Positions 10,913 through 22,799 of a stretch of DNA of 64,000 nucleotides are shown piece by piece. The stretch covers positions 21,976,290 through 22,040,289 of the forward strand of contig JAVLUZ010000142.1 in assembly GCA_036768485.1 (NCBI GenBank), in the 5' to 3' direction. Under the pieces are notes generated by a model. It saw only the letters and a program-made list of their open reading frames with translations, did no database searches and was not told the DNA's origin. This DNA is from Mermis nigrescens. Taxonomy: Eukaryota; Nematoda; Enoplea; Mermithida; Mermithidae. The position numbers were made by a program, and so were the translations under genes. The first letter of the stretch is position 1, and each line of letters begins with the position of its first letter.

Positions 10913-11772
10913 ATCACTGACCTCTCATTTTCTTCAACAAAAATGCCAACGCGAACTGGTTTCTGAGCTAAATGATTGTAAATCTTGAGGTGAACAAGGA
11001 CTTTACATTGATTTTTTGTACCGACTGTGTTAAATGTAAACAAAACGTAAATTTTAATAGCCCACAACTCGCTCATTAGGTATTCGCGCCCCAAGATTAT
11101 TTAAAATTTAAATGTTTTTATGCAAATGCTCGAAGTATTTTGAACAAAGTTAGTAATTTATACCTTTTGTTGAATGAAGAAAGTTCTGATGCTCTATTTT
11201 TTCTGAAAGTTGGCTCCATATTGATATTTCTGATGGACTATTGTGCCCTGGGAAAAATTATCGCATTTTTTGCTGTGATCATAACTGTCAACGTGGAGGG
11301 GGTGTAGCTTTATTCCTTAAAACTTCTTTTAATGCTATTCAAATAAATCCTCCACTCGCTTTTAAAGCTTCCAAAATTCTAATAACTGATATCTTTGATT
11401 CTAATAGAAAGATCAGATTTATCTTGGTTTACCGACCCCTGATTTGACCTAGCTTATGCTGAAATTTTATGTAGATGTATTGAATGGGCTTGTTCTGTTC
11501 CTTTTCCTTTTGTAATCTTAGGAGATTTTAATTTGCCAAAAATTAATTGGCGAATAAATTCCCTTCCTACTGATAATCTTAACACCCTATTTTTTGACAC
11601 ATTTTAGGCACTGGTTTACATCACTTAATAACAGAAAATACCCATGATATCAATATACTTGATCTTCTCTTTGCATCTGATCAAATTTGTAACATAAAAA
11701 TAATCCTAGATCATCTTTCTACAACTTTCGTAAAGCTGATTTTAATGCTCTAGGTCTTGCACTGTATCAGAT
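10913..11772 (+). pseudogene. LINE ORF2 remnant: endonuclease domain
   Basis: Fragments read CFYANARSI, NKVSNLYLLLNE, ALFF, SWLHIDISDGLLCPGKN, GGGVALFLKTSF, RFILVYRP and GDFNLPKINW. These are the conserved landmarks of the apurinic-like (EEP) endonuclease of non-LTR retrotransposons. Stops and frameshifts break it. It continues the element begun at 6600 and is cut at 11772 by the next hAT-like insertion. Confidence 0.8.
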
Positions 11773-11780
11773 CTCTTGAC

Positions 11781-13879
11781 CAGTGATCGACCGGGCTCAA
11801 AAAATACCGGGCCCGGGCTTTGCTGCCGGAGCTTAGTACCAGGCCCGGGCCCAGGCTCATATACTAACAACATGCCTTGCTTCCAATATAATGTTATGCA
11901 TAAGATACATATTTAGACCGATTTTACATTTGTTACTTGTCAAACGCAAGGCTTACTGCTGTATCAAGAAGATTTTTGAATTCTAAGCTTTGTTAATTAT
12001 TCAATCTTTCTAAAAATAAATTAAGTATTAGCAAGGATTTTGGTAGCATTATTCGAGCAAGAACAAAGTTTTTATTACAATAGCGCGCAATTCCATTATT
12101 AAAATGCACGTGTAACTAAACACGGTTTGAAAAAGCACAAGGTTTCATATAGATATTTAAAGGAAATTGAGCATTAAATTTATGCATTCAGACATAACAG
12201 GACTATGATATGGTCGATAGAATATACGCTGTTTGGATTTAAGAACTCAAACTATAGCGTACATTGACGTCAATTGAAATTGTGTAGTGTATAGGATAGG
12301 ACACGTATTGAAGCCATAGGCGTAGCCAGGGGGCATTGGGGGCACATATGCCCCCCGAAATTTTCGGAAATTTTGTTGATTTTTCGAGTGTAATAATTGT
12401 GTCCAGAAAATTGAGTTCAAAAAAGGCAAAAACGTCAAAAATTTTCCGGCGCTTCGTGCCGAGTCTTTATTATATTTATTGTTATATAGATCCAATGAGT
12501 TCAAAAGCTTAAATTAGCTGAAATAATCGATCATTTCACATCACTTTAGTCATTTATTGTTCTACTTGTTCGTTGAATGAAACTGCGCATGCTTGTTGAG
12601 CATAACAGTAAATGTGCAAAAATGATTGTGTACCAGTTTGTCTATTCTTTGCTTTGTTTGTCTTTCTTTACAAGGACAGGACATATAATCCTATTTTAAA
12701 TGAAAGGAATGGCCAAATTTTCATGTTTTTGCGCATTTTCTGTTTTCTGAATTATATCTTGTTAATAAGAAGGCCACAAATGGGCCTGAAAACGATAAGA
12801 ACAAAATTGTCATTGATACATCTTTTTTATATCTTATTCGCAGCACCCTTTGCTGCGCTTTATCACTAGCAAGAGGTTGAAAAGCGCATTTCAGCTCAGA
12901 AATCTTGTACAATGTAGGACTTCATCAATTTTAAGTGTTTTGGGCTTAATTTAGAACCGAGATTTGGCCGATTTTGCGAAAATTTTAGCAATAGTATTTA
13001 ACATTAAAGTGATTTTTTTACAAAATTTTCTAGGGGGCGATTGAGCGCGCCACTGCAGCAGCCCCCTGTAAAATCTTGTTGGGCATGTGCAGTGAGATTT
13101 TTCGGAGGACAAAAAGGAAAAAGGGTGCGCCAAAATTAATTTGTCTGTTCTGTATGATTTAAGCAGTATAAATTATGTTTAGAGCTAAAACGTCAAAATT
13201 TTCCGGCGCATGGCGCTGCTGGTTATTGTTCTTTCTTTTTGTAAAGCTTTAGCATTGCGTTTAATAGCCTAAATCAGGCAAAATATTACAGAATATTAGT
13301 ATTCACAGGCTACAAAATGTTAAAGACAGTAAAAGATTACTAAATTCCTTAGTGCTCTGTGGACTGTTTGTCAATTAAAAGACCGTAAATTCTACATGAA
13401 AACGGTAAAAATTTCAAAAATTTCCGGCGTTTTGCACTGATTAACATGTTTGTATTTCTGATTGTCAGAAACCCATAAATTAGCTAGGCTACACTACTAA
13501 AGGTAGAAAAACTCGGTTTTATTATAGGTACATAACGTTACTAACATTCAATGCAAAATTAGTCTTAAAAAAATTTTTGTTTATGCCCCCCGAACCAAAA
13601 TCCTGGCTACGCCTCTGATTGAAGCGTTGTATAGAAGATGAATGCATATATGAAGTTGACAAGTATATGATAATGAGCAAGTGGGCAGAAGTAAGGCAAA
13701 TGGATTTAAATAGAATCACAGGCTAGCAAATTGATGAAAATACAGACAACAGCTGAAATAGTAAATGTCTAAAATATTAACCATAATTATTTGAGGCCCG
13801 GTTGAGGCCCGATGGTTTTCAGCCAGGCCGGGCCAGGCCTGCTATGACCGGCTGGGCCCGGGTACCCAGTCGATTACTG
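11781..13879. mobile_element. hAT-like element with GGGCCC subterminal repeats, flanked by CTCTTGAC
   Basis: Termini CAGTGATCGACCGGG and CCCAGTCGATTACTG, then CCGGGCCCGGGC-type repeats at both ends (11795-11860; 13795-13870). Exact 8-bp duplication CTCTTGAC at 11773-11780 and 13880-13887. Its first nine terminal bases match the CCTCGG element at 7185. The interior has no recognised transposase and holds a nested MITE. Confidence 0.9.
12315..13617. mobile_element. CATAGGCGTAGCC-ended element flanked by ATTGAAGC
   Basis: Termini CATAGGCGTAGCCAGG and CCTGGCTACGCCTCTG. Exact 8-bp duplication ATTGAAGC at 12307-12314 and 13618-13625. 1303 bp, non-coding, several GGCGC hairpin motifs. A 395-bp relative lies at 60761-61155. 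Confidence 0.9.
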
Positions 13880-13887
13880 CTCTTGAC

Positions 13888-15903
13888 CTGTGATCTTTTT
13901 TGATTCCTGTTCTAACGTAAATGATATATATAATTTGTTTGTTGGAGTGCTTCACTCATTAATTTACGCTTTTGTCCCCTTAACTCACCCCAAGCCCATG
14001 AAACATAAATATCCCAAACTAAGAAACATATGATTTGGAAGAAACATAAACTATATCACTTGACTGATACAAAAATCAAATATAAATATTTTTGCAAAAA
14101 AATGGATGTTGAAATTAAAAATTTCTCTGCTTCTGAAGAAATTAATCTTCTTTCTGACAAAAATTCAAAATCTTTTTATAAATTTGTCAATAATCGGTTA
14201 AATAATCATCGCTCTTTTCCACCTCTTCTTCATGGCTACAAAATCGTTTCTGATCCGTTTAGAAAAGGTTAATTTGTTTAATAACTACTTTTCTTCTGTT
14301 TTTTTCTGTTGATAATAGTCATCTTCCTTTTCTAGATTTGATGACTGGTTTTGCATTGCAGACCATTCATTTTGACGCTTGGAAGGTGCAACTGGTTTTA
14401 AATCGGATAAAAGGCTCTTTTTCTGTTGGTCCTGATGGACTCTGTAATTTTTCCTGAAAAAAATTTCTAATTATCTTGCTGAGCCATTGGCAAGTATATT
14501 TAATGTTTCTTTTTTAATAGCACTATCCCTAGTTTATGGAAATTGGTCAATGTAACTCCTGTCTTCAAAACAGGAGGCGCTAGCCTTAGTGAGTAACTAC
14601 AGACCGATTTCTATTTGCTGCTCATCAAGTAAAATCATGGAAAGTTTGATAAACTCAAAAATTATCGATTTTCTCACTACAAACAGACTCTTATCTTCTT
14701 CTCAATTTGGTTTTCTGAAATCTAAGTCTTGTGAATTACAACTACTTAAATGTAAACAGCTGGACCGGTATCTTTGAGCAATAGGACTCCTGTCGATGTT
14801 GCTTACATCGACTTTTCTAAAGCTTTTTGATAAAATTCCCTTTTCTAAGCTTTTATATAAGCTCTCTAAATATGGAATAAAAGGTCTACTTTTTAATTGG
14901 CTCAATTCCTTTTTACATGGTCGGTTTCAGCGTGTTTGTATTAACGGAGTTTTTTCTGACTTCATGCCTGTTGGCAGTGGTGTCCCCCAAGGTAGTTGTA
15001 TATATATATTAGTCCTACTTTATTCTTAATTTAAGAAGATCTGGACAATATTTATATTTGGTCTTTTAATTGGCAACTTCCTATTGCTTCGGAAAAATGT
15101 GCAGTTTTACAACTTGGTAAAAATAATCCAAAAAAACTTTCTTCTTAGAATAATATAAATATTCCAAATGATATTAGTTCCGTTCTGTGATCTGGGTGTC
15201 TATATTTCCCACAATGTCAATTGTAAGGAACATTTAAATCACATAATTAAAAAAGCTGTCTCTCGTTGTTTCCTAATACACAAAGCTTTTCTTTCTCCTG
15301 ATAAAGATATTTCAGTTAGGGCCTATACTACTTATGTAAGACCCATGCTTGGGTATGCTGTTTCTGTTTGGAATCCATATTATGCAAATGATATAAATCG
15401 TCTTGAAAATGTTCAGCGTTAATTTACTAAACGTCTTTTTGGTTTTAATAGCAATTTATCCTATCTTGAACGCCTAAAAGCTTCTTAACCTACCTTCTGT
15501 AGAACTTAGTCGTCTTCACATATGTCTATGTCTCATGTATCAAATTATTAACGGTTTATCTTGTATTAATGCGAATGAATTCTTCATTTTTAGTTCAGGA
15601 ACAACCCGATCCATAAACAGTCGTAAACTTACGTTACCAGTTGTCCGTTCAAATGCTCACCTTAACAGCTTTTCGCAACGATACCAAAAAATCTGGAACT
15701 CCTTACCTGATCAAATAGTCTCTTCTACAAAAATTTGTTTGTTCAAAAAAGAGCTCCTAAACATTGATTTCACAAATTTATTGTTGGGGCATACCTAGTT
15801 GTATCACTTTCGTGATCTTTGTATGTCCTTTTGTTCAGTCGCTATTTTATCATGTATTCACATTTTATCATATTTTTTGTATTTCTGGACAATAAACACT
15901 TTC
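13888..15903 (+). pseudogene. LINE ORF2 remnant: reverse transcriptase and C-terminus
   Basis: In order: SNYRPISICCSSSKIMESLI, SQFGF, VAYIDFSKAFDKIPF, GSGVPQGS (motif 4-5 region), then a deletion where the FADD catalytic box should be (about 14995-15030), then ASEKCAVLQLGK, DLGVYISHNVN, YTTYVRPMLGYAVSVWNP, LENVQR, KRLFGF and MYQIINGLSCINANEFF to LLLGHT and stop. The 3' tail ends AATAAACACTTTC. Placement in the CR1/jockey group is by motif. Multiple frameshifts plus loss of the catalytic box make it inactive. Confidence 0.85.
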
Positions 15904-16000
15904 GGCATTTGTGTAGCTGGTTCACATATGTATTAACATAGTCATATTATAAGGGCGTATGTGTGCGGTCAATAGCATCTGAGGAAACGAGAGGAAGTTG

Positions 16001-16072
16001 CTGGCAGTCGGATTCGAAACGTGGACCCCTTGCTCTAAAGTCCAGAACCATAACCAATCGACTAACGCTGGT
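16001..16072 (-). tRNA. tRNA-like sequence inside a MITE (probably non-functional)
   Basis: On the minus strand: an A-box-like GTTAGTCGATTGGTTATGG, a five-pair anticodon stem GTTCT/AGAGC around GGACTTT, and a B-box TTTCGAATCC. There is no convincing acceptor stem or standard U33. It could serve as an internal Pol III promoter. Confidence 0.4.
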
Positions 16073-16149
16073 TAATTTTGATAAAGATTGCAAGCTATTC
16101 GTGATGTTTTGCTGGTTTACCAGCTGATTAGGCTTAGGCTTAGTATCAT

Positions 16150-16287
16150 GGACTGACCAAAATGTTGGTGCCAGCATTTAAAATAAGCCTGAGTAATGGG
16201 ATGCGACGAGCGGAGCGAAGCGACGCGAGTTGCATCCCATTGCTTAGGCTTATTTTAAACGCTGGCACCAACATTTTGGTCAGTCAC
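16150..16287. repeat. Near-perfect ~60-bp-arm palindrome
   Basis: Left arm GACTGACCAAAATGTTGGTG... at 16151 pairs with ...CACCAACATTTTGGTCAGTC at 16266-16285, with a GAGCGGAGCGAAGCGACGCG-type loop. Related in its core (TTGGTGCCAGC, AAGCCTGAG, loop) to the foldbacks at 54883 and 56843. Confidence 0.85.
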
Positions 16288-16641
16288 ATGAATCTACTGG
16301 AAAAATCTGATGACTGCCTTATTTATTTTGACTTGACTCAAATCAAACCAGTTATGTGGCAGCTTTCACCGGATAATACTTGCTGTATATGTACTTATAA
16401 CGTGGCTATCTAAATACATATGTGAGCCAGCTACACCAATGCCACACTTTCTTGTCTTGTTCATGTCTTGAAGTTTAACCTCTCTAAAACGCATTCTAAA
16501 ATTACAAAAATTTTCCACAAATGCCAACCAAGCCCAAAAATTTTTTCCTTTTCCCAAAATTTTTGTTGACAAATAATACAAAAAGCGGAAAAAGCGGTGA
16601 TTGGCGATGCGACCGTACTGTCAAACAGTTTTTTCATCCAT

Positions 16642-18331
16642 CAGTGTTGCCAGGTCCCAAAATTTAGATTCTCCTGCACAGAGGTAAAATTAGGGAAAAA
16701 TTCTCCTGCAATTCTCCTGAAAATATTTTGATTCTCCTGAAAATTCTCCTGGCTCATATTTTGCAGGAAAGGTTGTACAGCAGATCTACAATTATATGTA
16801 CACATGCATATCAAGCATGCTCAGGCCAATTTACCTTGGTTCACCCAACTATTTTATTCTGATCTCTTGCCTGTTAATCCTAAGGACACTCAAGGCTAAA
16901 TAATGAACATTAATTGTCTCACAAAAAGCTCATGGAGCATATCTGCATTATACAGGCAGATGCAAAAATAATGGAAGACTAATGCTGCACCACAAAGTAT
17001 AACATTTTATTCAACATCAACAGCTGACAAACATTCAGTAACAGATTCCTGATCTTCATCCGGAGCTACATTTTTGGTCATGTAAATAGAATCCGTAAAG
17101 CGCGACAACATCTGTTTTGATGGCTTAAAGCTAGAAAGAGATATATTCCATAAGATAAAGGCAGCTTCGTACACTTTGTGCGGCCCATCTTAAGTAAACA
17201 AGCTAAATAATTAATAATCGAGCAATATGCAGAGGTCTGTAAGCACTGTGAATATGTATGACTTAAGATTTATGTAATAAGGGAAGGGATAGACAGCCCA
17301 TTTAGGATTAGTTAAGTCTTCAATAATATGTCTGAAATGATATATCTTTGTATACGCAAACCTATTATAGACATTATTGAAAGTGTAATTTTCCATGTAG
17401 ACAGGGAGATGGCAACATGTTTCTAAAATATAAAAATATTAAAGAATGTTGTAAGACAATTTAAAGGAATTACCATCACGAAATAGATCATTAAAGCAGA
17501 TTTTATGAATCTCCTAGTGCTAACCCAAAATCCTCTAGTGAAACCAGGCTATTTAATCTTCCACTCACTTGTAATTCAGACATTACATATGTACTAGTTG
17601 TACATATAACAACAACCCATGCTAGAATAATATCCAGAAAACATGTCAAGATTTGTTGGGCTCGCTGCCCAGTTAATGATTTTGTTTATATTCCTTTGCA
17701 AAGCATTACACTATGTACAAAAACTAAGTCAATGTTTTAAGCTCTGAGTGCTGAGAAAATAATCATTCAGTTTAGAAACCATAGGTTTTTGAATAGTTGC
17801 CACTTTTGAATAAAGTAAAAAATATATTCTCCATATTTATTAGCGTTAAGACATGTACTGACCTAATTTCGAAATTTTTCATTAAGAACTGAAATAAAAA
17901 TATAATCACAGATGTAAGCGCTTACGTATTTAAAATAAATGGATGAATGAATGATTTACTACGGAAGCACGAAACTTATTTGGATATAATTATAACTTAA
18001 CACTTAGGTCTTAACTATGAACAGAAATAAATTCTTAATGTGAAAGATCTAAGTATAAAATTATATACAACTAACTAACTACAGTAAGTACTGTAAGAAG
18101 GTTAATGTATGATAATCATTATAACTTGCTGTTTAAGTTTTGAAAATTCTCCTGAATTCTCCTAGATTTTCAAGATTCCACTGAATTCTCCTGACATTTT
18201 AAAATTCTCCTGCATTCTCCTGCATGTTTACAACTTCTCCTGAAATTTCTCCTGCAAAGCCCATTCTCCTGCTCCTGCTCCTGAAAATTTTAAGATTCGC
18301 CTGAATTCAGGACCTGCACCTGGCAACCCTG
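16642..18331. mobile_element. hAT-like element with ATTCTCCTG subterminal repeats, flanked by TCATCCAT
   Basis: Termini CAGTGTTGCCAGGTCC and CACCTGGCAACCCTG. Exact 8-bp duplication TCATCCAT at 16634-16641 and 18332-18339. Both ends hold dense ATTCTCCTG(AAA) units (16668-16755; 18140-18300). 1690 bp, with a small transposase-like tail on the minus strand. Confidence 0.9.
17007..17128 (-). pseudogene. C-terminal tail of an element protein
   Basis: Minus-strand frame KPSKQMLSRFTDSIYMTKN, then APDEDQESVTECLSAVDVE and stop. It is acidic and positioned like the tails in the other hAT-like elements here. No catalytic residues are visible; identity as transposase is inferred. Confidence 0.4.
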
Positions 18332-18631
18332 TCATCCATTTAGTAAAAAGCATACAGTAAATCACGATTCATAGTTTAATTAAAGAAATGAATCAACCTA
18401 CAAAATTTTCTGATTAATCTCAGCACGTGTTCTCCCCCTCCGAAATTTTTCCAGAAGAATTACTGTTTTTTTAAGGTATTCCAGCGCTTCACACAAATTC
18501 ACGGATTTATTATTAGTAGTTTACTATTTATCCATCGAATAAACTTCTAAATGCCTGTTGAAGATTATGGTGAAAATGTCACAATCAATTTGTGTCATAT
18601 TCTGTTTTCTAAACTAGGTATGTACAAGGTA

Positions 18632-18857
18632 TAGTCTGTTTCATTTAACTTTGCGGTTTTCTTTTAAGTTATTCCGCAAGGATCAGGCTACAAAAGTGGT
18701 TTAAAATGTTGATGCAGTAATGCGGCTTAGTAATGGCATACGTGTCCATATGACACCTCATAATGTAGAATATCATATTTACCGTATTACTTTAAAGCAC
18801 TTTTTGTAATCACTTTAAATTTTTTCAATAGCCTCAAAGCTAAAGTGAAACAGACTA
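18632..18857. mobile_element. TAGTCTGTTTCA MITE, TTTAACTTTG subfamily
   Basis: Begins TAGTCTGTTTCATTTAACTTTG and ends with AAAGTGAAACAGACTA, flanked by TA on each side. 226 bp, non-coding. Confidence 0.85.
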
Positions 18858-18982
18858 TAGGTACCTACCTAACTTTCGAAGGGTAAATGCCAATTACAAA
18901 AAAAATTATGTCATAATGAATTTTGTCATCTTATTTAAATGCAGGTTTTTCATGAATAACTATTTCTGAACATTATATTTAC

Positions 18983-19153
18983 AGGCACGTAGCTGGTCGT
19001 CCTATTCTGGGGGACCAACACCAATTTTGAGGGGACAAAGCCCAAAAAGACCAAAAATAGCACAAAATAACGTTTAAAAAGTCCTATTTTTCCGATTTTT
19101 CTGAATATTGGGGGTTCGGACCCCCCCATTCCCCCACAGATATACGTGCCTGC
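18983..19153. mobile_element. 171-bp MITE flanked by ATATTTAC
   Basis: AGGCACGTAGCTGG at the left and ATACGTGCCTGC at the right, with ATATTTAC at 18975-18982 and 19154-19161. The interior has GGGGGACCAACACC and a GGACCCCCCC run. Confidence 0.8.
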
Positions 19154-19543
19154 ATATTTACGAAATATTATGAGCTCTTAATTGAATGATTCCAAAACCG
19201 CGACAAACACCACGGGGCAGAATTAGTCTACTCGCCATAGCCACTGAAAAAGCATAGAGTACAAAATCTGGCCAATAAGTGGTTTTAGTAATTTTGTCTA
19301 TTCATTCTTCAGCTTATATTTCACAAAATTATTCTTGCAAAAGTTATATATTAGACAGTTTAAGCATTTTCCCACACAAAATTTCAAAAAAAATTTTTTT
19401 CAAGAAATGCTGCACCAGAAATTATTTAAAATAAAATAGGCCATGGATGGAAAATGTCGAAACCACGCTATTTCGCACGTGGATAGCGAATTTTGCATAA
19501 ACAAATTGTTGATTGTTTTGAGAAGCCCCTCACAAAACTCCTA
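19154..19543. other. No gene recognised
   Basis: AT-rich, no coding frame or clear repeat boundary. Confidence 0.4.
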
Positions 19544-19627
19544 TAGTCTGTTTCACATAAGTTTGGGCATAAGTTTTAAAAACTATCTTCGACAATAAGC
19601 TGACAGATTGCGATTATAGAATTTATC

Positions 19628-19662
19628 ATAGGTAGCGCTATAGCGCTACCTATGATATTACT
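19628..19662. repeat. Perfect palindrome at the element's inner border
   Basis: TCATAGGTAGCGC, TATA, then GCGCTACCTATGA: a 13-bp perfect stem. Diverged versions occur at the same place in copy B (46668) and at 50540. Confidence 0.8.
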
Positions 19663-20485
19663 ATAACAACGGCACACGCCTGGGAGGTGCGATTTTTAAT
19701 CGATGGATAATTAAAAATTCGATGCCAGTCTTTTTTTGTTTACACTCGATACCGAGTTAGCAATGAGCGTGTAAGCGTGTAAAGTGTAAACCGAAAAATC
19801 GAATAATTTACGGAGGGCCAATTTTTTTCTAAAAAATGTTGCCCCTGAGCTGTAGATTACGAATCATGACCTTAAAATTTCTTTACACTCAATGGTTGTT
19901 GCACAAAGGTGTAAAGTATATGTGGTTTTTTAATCTTTGCGTGTCCTTCAGCTATCTAACTCAATTTTGGTTTCTGTGCAGTCCAATCAGTTTTATAATG
20001 TAGAGGGTTGCAAAATCTCAAAACTGAACTTTTTTCTCTTATAATGCAATATTTCTCTATCTGTGATCGTTTTAGTGTAAAGGGTTCGAGACGAAAAACG
20101 ATATTTCTTCAACTACTCCGCTAATTAGGTGGAACATGCTAATTATGCTTAAAAGGTGCCCTGACCTTAGCGTTACAGATCCCAGCTTATTTTGTTTCTA
20201 TACACCCAATATTGCGGTATTAGCACAAGTGTAAAGTTTACACCGAGAAGCATTTTTGCGCCAAGAGCGTCGTAGATGATGAATTATTTATTGTTCTCCG
20301 TAAGGTCAGAATAACGAATCTGACCTTTAAACTTTTCTACAGCCAGTGTTTGTTGAGGTGTGAAGAGGTGAACTTTGAATTATACCTACATCTATTTTCT
20401 AATGCCGATAGATAACTCCGTATTGCATATTGTTTGATCAGATTTTTCTTATTTCAGAGGTTTTTGACTCGTCTTTAATAAATAA

Positions 20486-20522
20486 CTAGCAAATGGGGCG
20501 CTTCGCTGCCCCATCTGCTAGA
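20486..20522. repeat. Short hairpin CTAGCA...TGCTAG
   Basis: CTAGCAAATGGGGC against GCCCCATCTGCTAG with a GCTTCGCT loop. Confidence 0.6.
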
Positions 20523-20689
20523 GTGTTTGTGAACAAATAATATCTTAACCAGTAATTAGTATAAAAAATTGAATGACTCTGCAATGGATCGGCCAGCGGT
20601 TTTTATATTTTTTATATCTAGCTGAGCTGCCCGGCGTTGCCCTGGCTGATTTTAGGCCTGATAGCTGTATGAGATTGAGATGTCTCTTG

Positions 20690-21165
20690 TATTTTTTTAT
20701 TTTTCGGGACTTTTGATGTTTTTGGGATATTTCTAAAAAATTGTTGGTAAAAACATATTGTATTTTTTAAATTTTTTAAAACTGTCTTTTGTCAACCATT
20801 TCTTTGATTAAATCCATATTTCTGACGTTATAGAATGGTTCTGAGAATTCTTTATCCTAAATCATATTTTTGATGTTCTGGGATGTTCTGGAAATTATAC
20901 CATTAGATGGTTTGGGATGTTAAGAAATTTTGTTTGATCATAACCATATTTTTAACGTTTTGGAATATTAAAAAACTTTTTTGGTCCAAAACCATACTTT
21001 TGATGTTTTTGGAGGTTTAAAAATTTTTTTTGGTCAAAACCATATTTTATATGTTTTGGGGTGTTTAAAAAATTTTTTTGGTCAAAACCATTTTTTTGAT
21101 GTTTTTGGGATGTTTAAAGATTTTTTTGGTGCAAACCATATTTTTGATGTTTTGGGACACCAATC
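20690..21165 (+). repeat. Degenerate ~58-bp tandem repeat
   Basis: Units resembling GGTCAAAACCATATTTTTGA followed by TGTTTTGGGATGTT and an A/T run recur about seven times. The 91-codon frame over it (repeated DVFG/FFGQNH) is a by-product. Confidence 0.8.
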
Positions 21166-21400
21166 TTACAGCACAGGATGTGTTATAGCACTGGGTATGC
21201 TTTATCACGTCCTATCTTGTAGCATGGGGTATGTTATATCACGTCCTATCCTGTAACACTGGGTATGTTATATCACGTCCTATCTTATAGCATGGGGCAT
21301 GTTATATCACGTCCTATTGTATAGCATGGGGTATGTTACATCACGTCCTATTGTATAGCATTGAGTATGTTGTATCACGTCCTATCTTATAGCGTCGGGT
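21166..21400 (+). repeat. ~34-bp minisatellite
   Basis: About six copies of a unit like GCATGGGGTATGTTATATCA followed by CGTCCTATCTTATA. Confidence 0.85.
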
Positions 21401-22269
21401 TCAACTTTGTACAATGTTCAACTTTGCCCTCATTGTAAACAAATGCAAAAAGTTGCATATTAAATTAGCCGCTAGAAGCAAAAACATTTGGATTTGTATT
21501 TTCGAAAGCCGCATGTTTGCTGCTTTCTTTCGAAAGCTGCATGTTTGCTGCTTCCGATTGCTTCGCATTAAATTTCACGCGCGCTGGTTTACAAGGTCAA
21601 AAATTTTGACTTGGTGCAAGCTCTTTTTCAGTGATTAATCATGTTTATAAGTACCCGTACGTGATTTCCTTTCAGCCCGTCTCATACATGTTTTATGATG
21701 CCAGATCGTATATTTAAAGTAGCGAATATGGAATCAGCGGTCTCAGAAACCCCAGGGGCCAAATTTTGGAAGCAACAGTCAATCTGTGCTTCTGCAAAAA
21801 GACAAAAACCTAAATTTTACGCTATGCATAGGGTACCTTTGGGCTCCCGTATCTCAGAAACCAATCCGTGAATTTTCTTCAAATTCTACAGTAAGGTCAG
21901 TCATAAGATATCCAAGAATTGGTGAAAACTTTAAAAAATTTATCCGCTGCGATTTGAGATATTTGATAAAATACACTTGTAAATCACGTTTTTCTTACGA
22001 CATCACATCAGTTTACACTGTAGTGTAAAGTGGTTTACACCAGTCGATAGCGCATAAAAAGTTGATCTAGGGTGGCTTTAAAATTTTACCCTGCGGCAAT
22101 TGCATAAGCGGCTAGAGCTACCAAAACCTTTTACATAAATCCGTAGTTTCCGGGTTTCAGGAGTCCGATCGAGCCATTTTGATCAAAAAATTGTAATTAG
22201 CGCCCGAGAATACCCATTGAGTGAAAATATAAGTATCACAAAATTATCCAGTAAAAACTTTTTTGCCTC

Positions 22270-22293
22270 ACAGACACACACACACACACACAA
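22270..22293 (+). repeat. (CA)n microsatellite
   Basis: About eleven CA units inside composite element copy A. Confidence 0.9.
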
Positions 22294-22407
22294 CTCGAAA
22301 TTAATATAAATAATTATTTTTATCATCATAAATGCACTATTCTTAAACTTCAGTAGAATGATGAAAATTTTTAAAGATAGTATAATGAAGCTGAAATCTG
22401 CCGATAT

Positions 22408-22487
22408 GTCGAGTTGGCGCAGTAGTTGACAACTCCGTTCTCGGATGCGGTCTTAACAAAAGAATGATGGGTTCGAATCTTCTGAAT
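22408..22487 (+). tRNA. tRNA-like sequence (pseudo) in composite element copy A
   Basis: A-box-like GTTGGCGCAGTAGTTGACAA and B-box GGGTTCGAATC are correctly spaced with a long variable region. The anticodon stem and acceptor do not pair well. Probably a degenerate Pol III promoter relic. Confidence 0.35.
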
Positions 22488-22799
22488 GCTAACTTTTTTC
22501 ATTTTTTAATTCTTTCGGCAAAACCATGCACTTTATTTGACTTATTTATCTATTTAGGTTCTGCAGATAACGCTTTTTTGTTTTTTGAATTTGTTCTCGA
22601 ATGGGAGTGTAAAGAGTGCGAAAATCTGGGGGTGAAAAGACACACTTTGGCCGAGTTTTCGCCTTGTTTATGTCTGCCAACAACTCCGGTTATGAGTTTT
22701 AGGAAATTTTTTCTGACAGATATGTACTACGGATCAAGGGCTATCTTGTGCTTACCAGCAAACTTTTTTACAATCAATACACAGATAGTACCAGGGTTT

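Larger units (their letters stand above)
15904..16443. mobile_element. tRNA-bearing MITE flanked by ACACTTTC
   Basis: Terminal inverted repeats of ~40 bp: GGCATTTGTGTAGCTGG at the left, and CCAGCTACACCAATGCC at the right. Exact 8-bp duplication ACACTTTC at 15896-15903 and 16444-16451, placed at the LINE 3' end. The interior has a tRNA-like block (16001-16072) and a near-perfect palindrome (16150-16287). Confidence 0.88.

Noticed and set aside
20625..20660. Known LINE-type GCCCGGCGTTGCCC signature
   Set aside because: The GAGCTGCCCGGCGTTGCCC phrase is reminiscent of widespread invertebrate repeats, but I could not tie it to a family or find boundaries.
20981..21256. 91-codon frame with repeated DVFG/FFGQNH
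   Set aside because: Explained by the ~58-bp and ~34-bp tandem repeats.
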